64,000 nt of DNA from a bacterium (GCA_018223105.1 JAAEYY010000010.1:48935-112934); one strand, 5' to 3'. Numbered from the stretch's first letter, positions 8,623 through 16,637 are shown. The notes: generated by a model from the letters alone, not told the origin. Program-made: numbers and translations.

Positions 8623-9395
8623 TGCCTGTTGATTTATTCCATAAAACCTATTCAAATCCAAACTCTAATCGCTACCTGATTATCCTACATGGATTATTCG
8701 GGATGCTGGATAATTGGCATAAAATAGCCAAATCACTTTCTAGTGAGATCAATGTGGTTACAGTAGATCTCAGAAATCATGGTCAGAGTCCGCATACCGA
8801 TGAAATGTCATTGAAGTTGATGTCGGAAGACCTTTCAAAGCTCTTCGAAACCTTGGGCATTGAAAAGGCCATTTTAATGGGACATAGCATGGGAGGTAAG
8901 GTAGCTATGGCTTTTGCTGATCAGTTTCCTCAGTATTTAGAGAAGCTGATTGTGGTGGATATTGCACCAAAAGAATACCCTCGGGGTCATGATCGATATT
9001 TTAAAGCGTTTAGGGAGCTTGATTTTGCTTCTTTTGAGAATCGCAAGGATGCGGATGATGCTTTAGCTGAGCGCGAGCCTGTATTGGCTATACGTCAGTT
9101 CTTGTTGAAGAATATCGATAGAAAAGAAGGGGGAGGATATGAGCTTAAATTGAATGTGGAGGCTATTGAGAAGTTCTATCCAAGTTTGATTCAGTCGCTT
9201 GATTTTCAGTGGATTATTGATGTTCCGAGTCTGTTTATTAATGGGGCTAAATCTGAGTATATTTTAGAGGAGGATAGAGCAGTTATTGCTGAGACGTTTA
9301 CGAACGCTGAGTTTGAGACGATTGAGGGAGCGGGGCATTGGATACATGCGGAGAAGCCGGAGGAGTTTAAGGAAGTGGTGCGGAGGTTTATTTGA
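8622..9395 (+). CDS. Alpha/beta hydrolase (YbfF-like esterase)
   Basis: A 257-residue alpha/beta-hydrolase. The oxyanion-hole motif LHGLFGMLDNW is near residues 22-32, the nucleophile elbow GHSMGG holds Ser89, and the catalytic histidine is in EGAGHWIHAEKPEEF near the C-terminus. Overall layout (VVTVDLRNHGQSPH) matches the E. coli YbfF esterase group, whose natural substrates are uncertain but include short acyl esters and thioesters. The start codon overlaps the stop of ald (TAATG), implying coupling. Confidence 0.85.
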   Translation: MPVDLFHKTYSNPNSNRYLIILHGLFGMLDNWHKIAKSLSSEINVVTVDLRNHGQSPHTDEMSLKLMSEDLSKLFETLGIEKAILMGHSMGGKVAMAFADQFPQYLEKLIVVDIAPKEYPRGHDRYFKAFRELDFASFENRKDADDALAEREPVLAIRQFLLKNIDRKEGGGYELKLNVEAIEKFYPSLIQSLDFQWIIDVPSLFINGAKSEYILEEDRAVIAETFTNAEFETIEGAGHWIHAEKPEEFKEVVRRFI

Positions 9396-9401
9396 TTTCT
9401 C

Positions 9402-9457
9402 TCGCGGAGCCGCTGAGTACGCAGAATATCTCTCACAAAGCCACGAAGCCACGAAGG
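9402..9457 (+). repeat. Dispersed-repeat-like sequence of CGCGGAG / CACAAAG / CCACGAAG units
   Basis: Just after the hydrolase stop the sequence has short near-repeats: CGCGGAGCCGCTGAG, then CACAAAGCCACGAAGCCACGAAGG. The composition and wording resemble the small intergenic repeats found scattered in many bacterial genomes. Only one locus is visible here, so copy number in the genome is unknown. Confidence 0.4.
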
Positions 9458-9577
9458 GCAATTAAAAAACACTTTCTGTTTAGTTTGACGCTTTTGGCAA
9501 CCTACTAGGCAAATTATTCTCTCACAGAGGCCTTTAGATTCGAACTTTAATATTTCAGATTATATTTATTAAACATA

Positions 9578-9638
9578 TCTGGAGAACCAGAGAAATTGAA
9601 GTGAACTAAACAGAGGCATAGATCAGGATCTATTCTGT
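9578..9638 (+). other. Two RNA-type hairpins upstream of the IS110 remnant (possible bridge-RNA remnant)
   Basis: In the gene-free stretch 9396-9754, TCTGG-AGAA-CCAGA (9578-9591) forms a tetraloop hairpin, and ACAGA-GGC-ATAGATC-AG-GATCTAT-TCTGT (9610-9638) forms a 12-bp stem with one 3-nt bulge. IS110-group elements encode their bridge RNA in the non-coding end before the transposase, and this stretch is in that position. That it is such an RNA is inference; the element is truncated and probably dead. Apart from these and the repeat nearby I see nothing else in the gap. Confidence 0.4.
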
Positions 9639-9754
9639 GTATTAGACTTCTCTTTCTCAAGGGTTTATGTGCCATTTAGAATTTTAAGCGTGTAGGCTTA
9701 TTAAAGGTATTAGCTTAAAACCCCTCTTGTGGTTCCCCAAAAATTTAAAAAGGT

Positions 9755-10150
9755 ATGGAAAAGATATTTACAGGAATTGACATTTCAAAGGACTGGCTGG
9801 ATTTTGTTGTTTGTTCTGACCAACATCAAGTTCTTCTCGGTCCTGAAAGAGTGACTAATGATGCCAAGGGTATCAGTAAACTCATCGCTAAATCATCTGC
9901 TCTTGCTCAATCTAATTGGTTCTGTTTTGAACACACCGGTAGTTATGGACTCGTTCTGTGCAGTTTACTACAAGCCAGAGATTGCGACTTCTCAGTTGTT
10001 CCCGCCTTAGAGATTATTCAGTCTCAAGGCATGACTCGAGGTAAGTCTGACAAGATTGATGCTCAAAGAATTGCACAGGGTGCACAGAGGATCTACATTC
10101 TACGTAGCTTCAGCGGAGGTGAAGAGGGTTTACTGGGACAAAGCGGCTAG
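9755..10150 (+). mobile_element. IS110-family transposase, N-terminal remnant
   Basis: 131 codons covering only the RuvC-like DEDD domain of an IS110 transposase: Asp9 in FTGIDISKDW, Glu59 in CFEHTGSYG, and Asp99/Asp102 in TRGKSDKIDAQRIAQ. Full transposases are about 320-420 residues with a C-terminal Transposase_20 domain carrying a catalytic serine; that part is absent. Homology appears to stop near residue 112, and the last about 18 residues look like out-of-family sequence before a TAG stop. No element ends were identified. Non-functional. Confidence 0.8.
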
Positions 10151-10226
10151 ATTACATTCTTTTTGCTCGTAAATTCCTTGCTGCGGTAGTTATGAAATTC
10201 TTTATAATTGTTACAGAAATTAAGAG

Positions 10227-12725
10227 GTGAGGCTAAACGCATTTTTAATACTACTTTTTTACGCTGTACTTTCCTTTGCTCAAAACACGGTCATTACGGG
10301 TAGAGTTGTGGATGGAAACACGGGTGAACCTTTGCCTTTTGTTACCATGCGGGCTTCTAATGCTCAGGTGGGTGCCATCACAGATTTCGATGGATATTAC
10401 AAACTAACTACCGACGTTCCTTTCGACAGTCTAATCGCCGATTATTTTGGTTATGAAGATCTAGCTCTTCCAGTTAAGAACGGAGAGACTCAGGTGCTTG
10501 ATTTTACCTTGTATCCTGCCACCAATACCATAGGTGAAGTAGTAGTAAAACCGGGAGGGGTAAACCCCGCCGAAATCATTATGAAACGAGCGAGGAAGAA
10601 CAAGAAAGAGTACAATCCGGAGAAAATAGAATATTACCAATACGACGGATATAATAAGGTTCAACTGGCCGTAGATAATGTCACCGACAAGTTCCAAAAG
10701 CGTAAAATCTTTAAGGCAATGGAGCCGTTGTTTGATACAATTTCTGCGTTTACAGATTCTTCGTCTAATAAAGTATTGCCAGTTTTTGTATCGGAGACCG
10801 TGAGTGAATACTACTTCAGGAAAACGCCGAGAAGAACAAAAGAAGTGATATTAGCTACCAAGGTCCAAGGTGTGGGCGTTGGCGAAGAGAGCTACATCGC
10901 ACAAGTGCTGGGATCTACATTTCAGCAGTATAATTTCTACGAAAACAACCTCTATATCTTAGATAAAGATTTTATATCACCTCTGTCCATTCAAGCGAGT
11001 TTATACTACTATTTCCAACTCATAGATACCATGAGGATTGATGGTCAGCTTTGCCATCAAATCCATGTCACGGGACAAAACCCCAAAGACCTCGTATTCA
11101 ATGGTATGATCTGGATTACCGACTCTACCTATGCTATAAAAAGACTCAATTTGGAGATCACCAAAGAGGCCAATCTTAACTTTATTGAGAAGCTCAAGAT
11201 ACAGCAAGAATTTGTAGAAGTGGAGCCTAACTACTGGCTGCCGTACAAAACCAGGGTATTAATTGACATTTCTGAGCTTACAGGAAACACTGCCGGGATG
11301 ATAGGCTTGTATTACAATTCAGCAAAGAATATCACTATCAACCGTGCTAAAGAATTGAGCTTTTACGAGGAGAAAATCAATGTAAAAGAGGATGCATACC
11401 ACAAAACCACGGAATACTGGGATTCAGCCCGACACGAACAAATTAGCGAGGTAGATAAACGGGTCTACAAACTGGTCGACTCACTTAAAAACCAACCTTT
11501 GGTAAAGACCTATGTCGACATTGTCGAGATCTTGGTTGAGGGTCATGTGCCCATGGGCAAAATAGAACTGGGTCCTTATCATTATTTGGTAGGATATAAC
11601 CGATTGGAAGGATTTAGAACCAGAATTGGCTTTAGAACGAGTCCGGAGTTTTCAAAGAACTTCATGTTCCGAACCTATGGAGCTTATGGTTTTAAGGACG
11701 AGCAGTTTAAGTATGGATTCTTTGCAGATTATGTATTTAACCGCACCAAATGGGCCAAGGGAGGAGCGTACATTAAAAAAGATGTGGAGTTGATAGGTTT
11801 AACCGATGAAGAAGTGGGAACTTCTGCCTTGTACGATGCCTTTGCTACCTTTGGAACGGATCAACTGAACCGGGCGTTTACAAAACGGATTTGGTATGAG
11901 AAAGAATTGATCAAAGGCTACACCCAAAAGATCAATTTCACTCAAAAAGACTTCATTTTCGACCCCATTGGCGAGTTTAATTTTAAATATGACCCATTTC
12001 CACTGGACAGTAATAATGAACTTCAATCTGATTTCAGTATTACCACCGTCAATTTAAGAGGAAGAATCTCGCATAAGGAACAGTTTATCATCCGAAGGAA
12101 CAATCGCTACAGCTTGGGTAACTTAAAAGCTCCTGTGCTGAGCATAGACTATACTCATGGATTTAAAAATGTGCTTGGCGGTGATTTTGATTTCGACAAA
12201 CTCGGATTGGAGTTATGGCAGTTCAATAGCCTGGGCAACTTAGGAACTTTTGAATATACCGTAAAAGCCTATAAGGTCTTTGGTACCTTACCTTACCCTA
12301 TTTTGTTCATCATGCGGGGAAATGAGAGTCCTTTGAGTAGTTCTATTTCTTACAACCTCATGGACTTCTTTGAGTTTGCTGCGGATCAATATCTTTCTGT
12401 GGATTATGAGCATCAGTTTAATGGAATCATATTGAACCGAGTTCCATTGATTAAAAACCTCAAATGGAGGGCTTTTGTAAACACCAAAGCGGTGTATGGC
12501 ACTATGAGTACAGCCAACAGTGCTTTAATGCCCATGGACGAAACGGGAATTACCAATCCGGCCTTTTTCAGATCAGGTATTCCCTATTGGGAATTGGGCT
12601 ATGGAATAGAAAACATCTTCCGTTTTATAAGGGTGGATTTCATTCATAGAATGACCTATGTAGGGGATAATTATCCCGATGCAAGGAGATTTGGTGTGAA
12701 GTTTAATGCGGTGTTGAGATTCTAG
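10227..12725 (+). CDS. DUF5686 outer-membrane protein with carboxypeptidase-like regulatory domain
   Basis: An 832-residue surface protein. A signal peptide (residues 1-18, ending LSFAQ) is followed by a CarboxypepD_reg-like beta-sandwich (ITGRVVDGNTGEPLPFVTMRASN... about 22-100), a plug-like part, and a long DUF5686 region ending in a TonB-receptor-like beta-barrel whose last residue is Phe. The start is GTG because an in-frame TAA sits two codons upstream. The family is common in Bacteroidota; its function is unknown, probably an outer-membrane barrel. It begins 77 bp after the IS110 remnant, so the remnant may lie in its upstream control region. Confidence 0.8.
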   Translation: MRLNAFLILLFYAVLSFAQNTVITGRVVDGNTGEPLPFVTMRASNAQVGAITDFDGYYKLTTDVPFDSLIADYFGYEDLALPVKNGETQVLDFTLYPATNTIGEVVVKPGGVNPAEIIMKRARKNKKEYNPEKIEYYQYDGYNKVQLAVDNVTDKFQKRKIFKAMEPLFDTISAFTDSSSNKVLPVFVSETVSEYYFRKTPRRTKEVILATKVQGVGVGEESYIAQVLGSTFQQYNFYENNLYILDKDFISPLSIQASLYYYFQLIDTMRIDGQLCHQIHVTGQNPKDLVFNGMIWITDSTYAIKRLNLEITKEANLNFIEKLKIQQEFVEVEPNYWLPYKTRVLIDISELTGNTAGMIGLYYNSAKNITINRAKELSFYEEKINVKEDAYHKTTEYWDSARHEQISEVDKRVYKLVDSLKNQPLVKTYVDIVEILVEGHVPMGKIELGPYHYLVGYNRLEGFRTRIGFRTSPEFSKNFMFRTYGAYGFKDEQFKYGFFADYVFNRTKWAKGGAYIKKDVELIGLTDEEVGTSALYDAFATFGTDQLNRAFTKRIWYEKELIKGYTQKINFTQKDFIFDPIGEFNFKYDPFPLDSNNELQSDFSITTVNLRGRISHKEQFIIRRNNRYSLGNLKAPVLSIDYTHGFKNVLGGDFDFDKLGLELWQFNSLGNLGTFEYTVKAYKVFGTLPYPILFIMRGNESPLSSSISYNLMDFFEFAADQYLSVDYEHQFNGIILNRVPLIKNLKWRAFVNTKAVYGTMSTANSALMPMDETGITNPAFFRSGIPYWELGYGIENIFRFIRVDFIHRMTYVGDNYPDARRFGVKFNAVLRF

Positions 12726-12750
12726 AAAATTGGAATTTCCATTCATTCAC

Positions 12751-12890
12751 CGTGCGCACAATTCCTATCAACGTTGCATTTTGCTATAACGTGTCCGGAG
12801 ACGTTAAGGTTTTGGGTCGATGGGAAGTTCTATCCTAAATGTAGACCCCACACCCTCTTCCGACTCAAAACTTATACTCCCTTTATGATC
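12751..12890. repeat. 140-bp direct repeat, copy 1
   Basis: This 140-bp stretch is repeated in the same orientation at 14054-14193, offset 1303 bp, with two differences in my reading. It contains the last codons of a histidine-kinase gene (minus strand) plus about 53 bp of downstream non-coding DNA that carries palindromes: GTGCGCAC, CAACGTTG and the imperfect AACGTGTCCGGAGACGTT. Confidence 0.9.
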
Positions 12891-12899
12891 TTCCATTAA
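12804..12899 (-). pseudogene. Histidine-kinase 3'-end fragment (copy 1)
   Basis: On the minus strand the frame reads [20 protein letters not shown] then [10 protein letters not shown] and stop, the extreme C-terminus of a HATPase domain. Only about 31 codons remain. It is nearly identical to the fragment ending at 14107 and similar to the intact kinase ending at 18276, so it is a truncated duplicate and not a gene. Confidence 0.8.
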
Positions 12900-12907
12900 A
12901 ATACATC

Positions 12908-13435
12908 TTATAAATAAACCTTTAAGCCTAAATTACCTAAAATAAGAAACTTATTTGGTTTATAATTAGGTACAGCTGGTCTGACTAGAGGATTCAAAGT
13001 TATTTCAGTTTTTGGAAAGTAGTACATGTTTAGGTCACAATAGATCCCAAGATGCCTGATAAGTTTAATGTTGAATGCACTACCCAGTCTAAAACCTAAT
13101 TCATGATATCTATTAAAATCAACGCTTGTGTGACCAAAAAATTTACTGTAGATTACCATTTCACCGTAACCATATCTATATGCAAGGCCTGCAACAGTGT
13201 TTAGGTAGAAACCTGTCTGATTGCGCATTTTGCTAAAGGTGTTTCGCTGAACATTTACTTCTATTAGGTTTGCATTTAAAAACTCAATATCTCCTACACT
13301 ATTACTATAGTCAAAATACTCAAAATAAATATGTTGGAATTTTGAGTGTAGAGACCACGTAGAATCTAAATGATAACCAACTCCAACCTCACCTGTAATA
13401 GTACCTTGCCAGTTGGCTCTCCTATTAACTTTAAG
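12908..13435 (-). pseudogene. 5'-truncated outer-membrane beta-barrel gene
   Basis: The minus-strand frame is open from 13435 to a TAA at 12908-12910 (about 175 codons) but begins right after an in-frame stop and has no convincing start; an internal ATG at 13228 would give 106 residues. The protein alternates hydrophobic and polar residues (VGYHLDSTWSLHSKFQHIYF, GFRLGSAFNIKLIRHLGIYC) and ends KVYL, as in small Bacteroidota outer-membrane barrels. I take it as the 3' part of a gene whose beginning was lost. Its stop lies only a few bases from direct-repeat copy 1. Confidence 0.6.
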
Positions 13436-13453
13436 TTATAGACGAATAATATC

Positions 13454-13534
13454 ATAACGCATAGTTGATCCAATGTTCAATTCAAATTTTTGCCCATAGC
13501 AAGAATTTACGAAGCATTGGATCAACAGCGTTAT
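13454..13534. repeat. 81-bp imperfect inverted repeat, attC-like
   Basis: ATAACGC (13454-13460), ATA, GTTGATCCAATG (13464-13475), a 39-nt loop, then CATTGGATCAAC (13515-13526), A, GCGTTAT (13528-13534). The outer 7-bp and inner 12-bp arms pair perfectly and are separated by an asymmetric 3-versus-1 nt bulge. Size, two-box arm layout and AAC/GTT outer triplets resemble integron attC sites, but the RYYYAAC/GTTRRRY consensus is not met. It could instead be a structured terminator. It lies between two truncated genes. Confidence 0.6.
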
Positions 13535-13559
13535 TGATATCAGTTGAAAAGAAATAACT

Positions 13560-14021
13560 TTACAATTTGACAAATCTTATTTTACTTTCAAACGGTCCAC
13601 TTAATTCAATATAGTAAACTCCTTGTTCTAATTCAGTAACATCTATTACTACTTTACTAGATCCATTTTCTGCATTTACTTTCTGAACAGCTCGACCATT
13701 TTGGTCAACAAGTGTAATAATAGTATTTATATTGCTATTTACAGATTTCCATTCAACAGTAATAGTATTGTTTGTTGGATTTGGATAAGCTACTAAGTTA
13801 GTATTATCATCCAATTTTTCAATATTTAAGCCAGGGTTTGCTTCACCAGGAGGATCAAAACCGCCGCCATCAAATGTTGGACATGCTGGAGCTTCACATA
13901 CACATGGGCCACCGACATTAATAGCTGTCCAAGCTTTGAATGTTTCAAATTCCTCGGTTGAGCAGGCACCAAATGAAAATCTAGCCGCAGCTCGTTCATT
14001 TGCTAAAGCTTGAAAGGTAGG
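13560..14021 (-). pseudogene. 5'-truncated T9SS-exported protein (C-terminal sorting domain)
   Basis: The minus-strand frame opens just after an in-frame TAG at 14022-14024 and runs about 153 codons. The first half is Cys-rich (FSFGACSTEEFET, GGPCVCEAPACPTFDGGG); the second half is a T9SS type A sorting domain: LVAYPNPTNNTITVEWKS, LVDQNGRAVQ, LEQGVYYIEL, FVKL. No signal peptide or start can be found, so the export signal at the N-terminus is missing and the gene is broken. Confidence 0.7.
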
Positions 14022-14053
14022 CTAAGTTAAAATTGGAGTTAGCGGGGTATAAT

Positions 14054-14193
14054 CGTGCGCACAATTCCTATCAACGTTGCATTTTGCTATAACGTGTCCG
14101 GAGACGTTAAGGTTTTGGGTCGATGGGAAGTTCTATCCTAAATGTTGACCCCACACCCTCTTCCGACTCAAAACTTATATTCCCTTTATGATC
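14054..14193. repeat. 140-bp direct repeat, copy 2
   Basis: Partner of 12751-12890. Beyond 14193 the kinase coding homology continues here (to about 14290), while in copy 1 it stops within about 10 bp, so copy 2 is the longer piece. GTTAGCGGG stands just outside its left end (14038-14046). Confidence 0.9.
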
Positions 14194-14331
14194 CTCTATA
14201 ATTGCATACGAAATAGACAAGCCCAGCCCGGTACCTTTACCCACCGGTTTGGAAGTATAAAAAGGCTCGAATATTTTGTTTTGGATATCTTTGATTTTAT
14301 TAAATGACAAAAATTCTAATTTAGACCGCAA
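14107..14331 (-). pseudogene. Histidine-kinase 3'-end fragment (copy 2)
   Basis: A 75-codon frame. Residues about 20-75 are the end of a HATPase domain ([40 protein letters not shown]: the F and G2 boxes). The first about 19 residues do not match the family. The intact kinase 18276-20372 has almost the same C-terminal words, so this is probably a fragment of a lost paralogue. Without the H-box and N box it cannot act as a kinase. Confidence 0.75.
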
Positions 14332-14383
14332 TCTTTGACCAATAATTTAATGAAAAGATGTTAGCGGCAAAAAAGACATTCTA

Positions 14384-14872
14384 ATGAATAATGATTCCAA
14401 CTTAAATCTTAGTACCGAACTTCAACATGGAATATCGGTAGATGACATCAAAGGCCTTCAAGTCTTGGTACTGCCCGAAAATTTCAACAGTGTATCTGAC
14501 AAAGAAAGTTTGATTGAGGCTTCTGACTCTTTGAACATAAGTAAGATCTTTAAAGAGGAAGGTATTAAATGCGCGAATGCGTTTGACCTAGGACTGGATG
14601 TTCCAGCTTTAGAGCGAAGAGGTTCGGATATTTGGTTGGGTCAAATCTTTATCATAGATAATGTTGCATTACCTCTTGTTATCAATGTCTTGACAGCTTT
14701 TATTCAAGACAAAATTTCTAAGAAGTCAAAGAAAAATGCCAATGTAGCACCAGAAAGGAAAGTGCATTTGGAGTTGAAAATGCATAAAAATGGCAACATT
14801 AATAAACTGAAGTATCACGGCGACTCCAAGACATTACTCAAAGTGTTACAAAACTTGAAAAATGATGATTGA
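14384..14872 (+). CDS. Unrecognised protein, first gene of a two-gene accessory unit
   Basis: 162 residues, no family recognised. Most of it is polar; one hydrophobic stretch near residues 93-107 (IDNVALPLVINVLTAFI) could be a membrane helix or a buried helix, followed by a Lys-rich segment (KISKKSKKN) and a C-terminal part with beta-strand character (KVHLELKMHKNG). There is no signal peptide. It overlaps the next gene by 11 nt, so the two are almost certainly cotranslated. GTTAGCGGC stands 16 bp before the start and a reversed GTTAGCACC stands after the second gene. Confidence 0.7.
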   Translation: MNNDSNLNLSTELQHGISVDDIKGLQVLVLPENFNSVSDKESLIEASDSLNISKIFKEEGIKCANAFDLGLDVPALERRGSDIWLGQIFIIDNVALPLVINVLTAFIQDKISKKSKKNANVAPERKVHLELKMHKNGNINKLKYHGDSKTLLKVLQNLKNDD

Positions 14873-15572
14873 GAATGTAGAAATAGACAATAAAGACTAT
14901 CTCTCACAAGCCGAAAACCTAATTCAACAATGGTATGATTTTATTCAGAAAAGAAAATTGGATAAGGCGATTGCCATATGCAAAAGTTTAATACAATCTT
15001 ACAAACAAATACTAAAAAACCGAGATTGGCCAAAAGCAACTGAAAACGATTATAATAACTTTCTAATTTTAGCAATCACCTTTAAAGCATTCGAAGACTA
15101 TGCAGAGTTGGGAAAGATAATAACACAAGCTAAATGGGATCAAAATAACTCCAACCTTGAGGCAGTTTGGTTAAAGTTATGGGACTCTAAAGACAGACTT
15201 GATTCTGTAAGAGGTAGAATTCAGTCTGATATTGTTGAAAGAATTTACAGTAACCTTGAGGACTTATTAGATCAATATAGACAAAACTTTGGAAATGGTC
15301 TTTATGCAAGTCCAGAGATTCTAATAAAGAAGGAAACATGTTCTATTTGCAAAAATGATATTAGGGCTTGTTCGCATATTAAAGGTAGATGGTATGATGG
15401 ACATATTTGTCGTGGAATTGCAGAAGATATTGAGTTAAAGACAATTTCTCTAGTAACTGTTCCAAAAGACCCTAGGTGTAGAATGTGGCCTTGGCGCGAG
15501 AGGGAAGATAGGGTTTTTGAAATGGTAGTGTTGACTTTATTTCAGGTAGACAACTTTTTAATTGATGACTAA
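14862..15572 (+). CDS. Unrecognised Cys/His-motif protein, second gene of the unit
   Basis: 236 residues. The N-terminal about 140 residues are helical and charged (AENLIQQWYDFIQKRKLDKA, tetratricopeptide-like in feel). Near residues 160-185 there is a likely zinc site: CSICKNDIRACSHIKGRWYD then GHIC (Cys-x2-Cys-x6-Cys-x-His...Cys). The segment after it (IELKTISLVTVPKDPRCRMW) reads like a compact beta domain. I do not know the family. The neighbourhood of a restriction-modification system makes a role in defence or DNA transactions possible, but nothing in the sequence proves it. Confidence 0.7.
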   Translation: MMIENVEIDNKDYLSQAENLIQQWYDFIQKRKLDKAIAICKSLIQSYKQILKNRDWPKATENDYNNFLILAITFKAFEDYAELGKIITQAKWDQNNSNLEAVWLKLWDSKDRLDSVRGRIQSDIVERIYSNLEDLLDQYRQNFGNGLYASPEILIKKETCSICKNDIRACSHIKGRWYDGHICRGIAEDIELKTISLVTVPKDPRCRMWPWREREDRVFEMVVLTLFQVDNFLIDD

Positions 15573-15719
15573 AAAAACCGGTGCTAACAGTGTATATAAA
15601 AAATAGGTGAAATAATAGTAATATCAAGTCTTTTAGCACGTTTCACACACTTTATGCATAGCCAACATTTTGGTGTTTCAGAATCGCCTACTTTTCATAT
15701 ATTAAACGTTGACATATAT

Positions 15720-16598
15720 TTAAAGTGAATAGTTTAATAATAAACGATCAGAGACCAATTCAGACTCCAAAGTTTGACCCTCCATTTGGAATCTTCTTAA
15801 CATAGAGCGGCCGACAGATACGAACATTTCTTCCTCAAAAAGACCCGGTGGTATTGGCAAATCACATAAATAATTTCCTGACTTTTTATTTCCATCAATA
15901 CTAAGTGCGACACGAACACCTTTTGATTTGGCATGATCTATTGACTCCAAAAGCTCTTCAAGTTTGAATGACTGCGCTCCGTATAAAATACTCTGACTAT
16001 GACTGTATGGTGGGTCACAGTAAATCAAATCTCCGGTTTGGGCCATATCAAAAATCTCCTTGTAGTCAACATTCAAGAAAGTAACGTTTTTCATTCTTAT
16101 AGACCATTCTTTGACTCTTTTTCGAAATGTTTCAACGGGTATTGGTTTGTGTACGCCACAAGGTGTACTCATATATCCATCTGCTTTTCTAAACCTGACA
16201 ATTCCACCATAGCATGAACGGGTCAAATACAGAAAGTCTGCTCCATTATGTTTTGAATTAAAAGATGCCAAAACGCTATTATAAACCTCTTTTTTGTCCT
16301 CGGTATCAAGCCTGTTACGCCTTTCTGCATACCATTCTATTAGTTCTTCTGGGTCGTCCTTTAGCTTTTGCCATATTTCGACCAAAGGAGCGAATATATC
16401 AGAACCAACTCCTGCAATTGGAGCAACAGTTGCCAAAACTGCACCACTTCCTAAAAACGGTTCATAGAAAGTTCCGAAGTCTGGAGGAAAACACTTAGTT
16501 ATTTCACCTGCGAATTTTTGCTTGTTTCCAACCCATTTTAACAATTGAGATTTGGGAGGTGTGTATGTAGGGAACTTTGAATCCGTAGAAAATTGCAT
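15720..16598 (-). CDS. D12-class N6-adenine DNA methyltransferase
   Basis: 292 residues of the Dam/DpnM group. Order of motifs: KWVGNKQKF (about 21-29), the SAM-binding FLGSGAV (about 48-54), LTRSCYGGIVRFRKADGY in the target-recognition part, and the catalytic DPPY at about 195-198. It would methylate adenine in a short palindrome; members often recognise GATC, but specificity cannot be read here. It is divergent from an XRE regulator and nuclease gene, which together make a type II restriction-modification system. A -7 box lies at 16615-16622 on the minus strand. Confidence 0.85.
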   Translation of the reverse strand: MQFSTDSKFPTYTPPKSQLLKWVGNKQKFAGEITKCFPPDFGTFYEPFLGSGAVLATVAPIAGVGSDIFAPLVEIWQKLKDDPEELIEWYAERRNRLDTEDKKEVYNSVLASFNSKHNGADFLYLTRSCYGGIVRFRKADGYMSTPCGVHKPIPVETFRKRVKEWSIRMKNVTFLNVDYKEIFDMAQTGDLIYCDPPYSHSQSILYGAQSFKLEELLESIDHAKSKGVRVALSIDGNKKSGNYLCDLPIPPGLFEEEMFVSVGRSMLRRFQMEGQTLESELVSDRLLLNYSL

Positions 16599-16614
16599 AG
16601 TCTTTAAGTTCTGT

Positions 16615-16622
16615 CAAATCTA
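16615..16622 (-). promoter_or_regulatory. -7 box of the methyltransferase gene
   Basis: On the minus strand this reads TAGATTTG, matching TAnnTTTG, 16 nt before the ATG. It is distinct from the inverted repeat at 16638-16671, so methylase and controller promoters are back to back. Confidence 0.5.
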
Positions 16623-16637
16623 AGACTAATTGTTCGA

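Noticed and set aside
9206..9472. Minus-strand frames at the end of the alpha/beta hydrolase gene
   Set aside because: Antisense to a well-supported gene, composition unlike the neighbours; the tail only reads through the repeat-like sequence.
10192..10230. Tiny frame MKFFIIVTEIKR before the DUF5686 gene
   Set aside because: Twelve codons overlapping the GTG start; could be a leader peptide but nothing beyond position supports it.
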